Origin: Prevotellamassilia sp.
GTDB taxonomy: Bacteria; Bacteroidota; Bacteroidia; Bacteroidales; Bacteroidaceae
NCBI GenBank assembly: GCA_018383375.1
Contig: JAHAWW010000074.1
Location: 1-7,085, forward strand
Length of the DNA: 7,085 bases
Reading direction: 5' to 3'
Part shown: positions 5,778 to 7,085 of the stretch, in pieces
Layout of the letters: the number at the start of each line of letters is the position of its first letter
Position numbering within the stretch: position 1 is the first letter of the stretch
Notes under the pieces: generated by a model
What the model saw: the letters and a program-made list of their open reading frames with translations, nothing else
Database searches by the model: none
Told to the model about the DNA's origin: nothing
Program-made: the position numbers and the translations under genes

Positions 5778-6581
5778 TTAGAGCCCTTGAGCTTTGGCCT
5801 CGTCCCAAATGGCATCCATCTCGGCCAGGGTCATGGTGGTGAGGTCGCGGCCTTGCTTGATGGTTTTTGACTCCAGATAGTTGAAACGGCGAATGAACTT
5901 GCGGTTGGTCTTTTCAAGCGCATTGTCGGGATTGATCTTATAGAGTCGGGCGGCATTGATAAGGCTGAAAAGCACATCTCCAAATTCGGCTTCACTCTTT
6001 TCGCGGTCGCCGCGTGCCGCTTCGGCTTCAAACTCGGCGATTTCTTCTTTCACTTTGTCCCATACTTGCTCGCGCTCTTCCCAATCAAAGCCCACATTGC
6101 GTGCCTTGTCTTGTATGCGGTACGCTTTGATGAGTGAGGGCAGGGCATCGGGTACGCCAGAGAGTACGGTTTTGTTGCCGTCTTTCTCACGTTGCTTGAG
6201 CTGCTCCCACTGTTCGCTCACGGCCTGCGGCGTGGTGACGTCGGAGGGTTGCTCCGCGTCTTTGGGCGGAAAGACGTGGGGATGGCGGAAGATGAGTTTG
6301 TCGCAAAGTTTGTGGCAAACGTCGGCGATGTCGAATTGCTCTTTTTCAGAACCTATCTTGGCGTAGAAACAAACGTGGAGCAACACGTCGCCGAGTTCTT
6401 TGCAGATGTCGTGGGCATCGTCTTTAATGAGCGCATCGCAGAGTTCGTAGGTCTCTTCAATGGTATTGGGCCGAAGGCTTTCGTTGGTCTGTTTGCGGTC
6501 CCACGGACACTTGACGCGTAGTTCGTCGAGCACGTCGAGCAGCCGGCCGAAAGCTTCGAGTTTTTCTTCTCTTGTATGCAT
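5778..6581 (-). CDS. mazG: nucleoside triphosphate pyrophosphohydrolase MazG
   Basis: The 267-residue protein is a full-length two-domain MazG, which hydrolyses NTPs and dNTPs to the monophosphate plus pyrophosphate in the cytoplasm and so removes aberrant nucleotides or lowers nucleotide pools. The first domain holds CPWDRKQT (25-32), then EETYE (42-46) and KELGD (61-65), which form the EExxE...ExxD magnesium-binding pattern. The second domain repeats it with EEIAE (179-183) and EAEFGD (197-202). Both metal sites therefore look intact; in the E. coli enzyme the C-terminal domain carries most activity (family knowledge). The N-terminus MHTREEKLEAFGRLLDVLDELR is typical, so the ATG at 6581 is well supported. 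It is the first gene of the five-gene minus-strand run, with a -7 box about 28 bases before the start codon. No toxin-antitoxin mazE/mazF genes are adjacent, so a housekeeping role is favoured. Confidence 0.96.
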   Translation of the reverse strand: MHTREEKLEAFGRLLDVLDELRVKCPWDRKQTNESLRPNTIEETYELCDALIKDDAHDICKELGDVLLHVCFYAKIGSEKEQFDIADVCHKLCDKLIFRHPHVFPPKDAEQPSDVTTPQAVSEQWEQLKQREKDGNKTVLSGVPDALPSLIKAYRIQDKARNVGFDWEEREQVWDKVKEEIAEFEAEAARGDREKSEAEFGDVLFSLINAARLYKINPDNALEKTNRKFIRRFNYLESKTIKQGRDLTTMTLAEMDAIWDEAKAQGL

Positions 6582-6608
6582 GGATGGTTGTTTTCAGGAT
6601 TATATCCG

Positions 6609-6616
6609 CAAAGTTA
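6609..6616 (-). promoter_or_regulatory. Bacteroidota-type -7 promoter box for mazG operon
   Basis: On the minus strand the bases read TAACTTTG, a perfect match to the TAnnTTTG -7 element recognised by the primary sigma factor of Bacteroidota, followed by CGG. Transcription would start near 6602, about 20 bases before the mazG ATG. No clear TTTG -33 element lies at the usual 19-21 base spacing upstream, so recognition would rest on the -7 box. Confidence 0.6.
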
Positions 6617-6779
6617 CTTTAATCTAACGAATTAAGCGAGTGCAGAAGAGACGTAGTGTGTGAAACAATGCCAAAAAGTAGTGTCAAAGTGAGCAGAAAA
6701 ACAGTACAATGTGTGATTGGGTTTGTCAGGTTGCCGCTTATTGCCGTCGTGACTCTTGGGCGCCTTCACGTAGGATCAT

Positions 6780-6815
6780 AAAAAAGGAATGTGCCCAAAG
6801 ACTTAGGCACATTCC
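6780..6815 (-). terminator. rho-independent terminator of the beta-barrel gene
   Basis: Perfect 10-base arms GGAATGTGCC (6786-6795) and GGCACATTCC (6806-6815) enclose a 10-base loop. On the minus strand the stem runs into six T (6785 to 6780). It lies 39 bases beyond the stop codon of the gene at 6855 and separates that gene from mazG. Confidence 0.92.
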
Positions 6816-6854
6816 CCATCAAAATCTTCTTTGTTTATGAAATCCGAGCGACGC

Positions 6855-7085
6855 TTAGAAGTTGAAGAGTACGCCGAACGACAAATCTTCAGTGCTGCAG
6901 CTGAATTTGAAGCCTTTGTCGCCGTATTTCACAGGGTTCTCTATACCGGCATTGGCATCAAAGTCGTCGTTGTCTCTGTAGCCGAGGAAGCCCATATGGG
7001 CGATGAAGTCGATGTTTTTGCAGAGAGAGACTTTGAGACCCGGTTTCAAACCTACCTGCCATGCGTTGTAGGCGTCGGAGCTGGG
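6855..7085 (-). CDS. outer-membrane beta-barrel protein, C-terminal part (partial)
   Basis: The last 76 residues of a protein whose start lies beyond the right edge. The visible part alternates polar and hydrophobic residues as in membrane beta-strands: WQVGLKPGLKVSLCKNIDF, IDFIAHMGFLGYRD, then a Gly-rich FKFSCSTEDLSFGVLFNF end. The final Phe after alternating hydrophobic positions is the usual signal that the BAM complex reads on outer-membrane barrels. This resembles the small 8-strand porin-like or OmpA-barrel proteins common in Prevotella and Bacteroides, but the subfamily cannot be fixed from this part. The central loop (RDNDDFDANAGIENPVKYGD) is probably surface exposed. The gene has its own terminator and is not in the mazG operon. 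Confidence 0.8.
   Translation of the reverse strand, partial: PSSDAYNAWQVGLKPGLKVSLCKNIDFIAHMGFLGYRDNDDFDANAGIENPVKYGDKGFKFSCSTEDLSFGVLFNF

Noticed and set aside
5778..6581. mazG as part of a toxin-antitoxin or phage-defence module
   Set aside because: No mazE/mazF, rel or defence gene lies beside it; it is a full two-domain housekeeping type in an operon of envelope genes.
370..6721. Identical 12-mer TGTGTGATTGGG at 370-381 and 6710-6721
   Set aside because: One to a few such repeats are expected by chance in 7 kb; the contexts differ (terminator stem versus upstream region) and flanks do not match.

Overview
The window looks like chromosomal DNA of a Bacteroidota species, most likely Bacteroidales and close to Prevotellaceae. 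The evidence is a TAnnTTTG-type -7 promoter box upstream of mazG, gene starts without Shine-Dalgarno sequences, an LptB-type ATPase of the usual family, exported S9 and GH25 enzymes, a beta-barrel protein ending in Phe, and a short MKKYxxP-type peptide of a kind common in this phylum. The genus is inferred, not shown.

Layout. At 47-214 (+) is a 55-residue peptide gene with a strong rho-independent terminator at 241-279. The gene-free stretch 215-516 lies between convergent genes. It holds that terminator, a minus-strand hairpin terminator (334-378), a degenerate five-copy 11-bp tandem repeat (448-502) and a small hairpin (487-507) just beyond the GH25 stop codon. From 6581 down to 517, five genes run on the minus strand: mazG, an EamA/DMT exporter, lptB, an exported S9 peptidase and an exported GH25 lysozyme-like hydrolase. 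Their gaps are only 13, 21, 50 and 71 bases, with no terminator seen between them, so they are probably one operon. A likely promoter (-7 box at 6609-6616) stands before mazG and a terminator (334-378) after the GH25 gene. At 6855-7085 (-) is the 3' end of a separate outer-membrane beta-barrel gene, closed by its own terminator (6780-6815). The 198 bases between that terminator and mazG hold the promoter and roughly helically spaced A-runs, and no gene.

How the genes fit together. The operon mixes nucleotide clean-up (MazG), inner-membrane export of an unknown metabolite (DMT), lipopolysaccharide transport to the outer membrane (LptB) and two exported hydrolases acting on peptides and peptidoglycan. 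Envelope upkeep is a loose common theme; a dedicated pathway is not evident. The window is mostly housekeeping. The parts not explained by known families are the small peptide gene, the 11-bp repeat array downstream of the GH25 gene, and an exact 12-base leader element shared by the two exported-enzyme genes.
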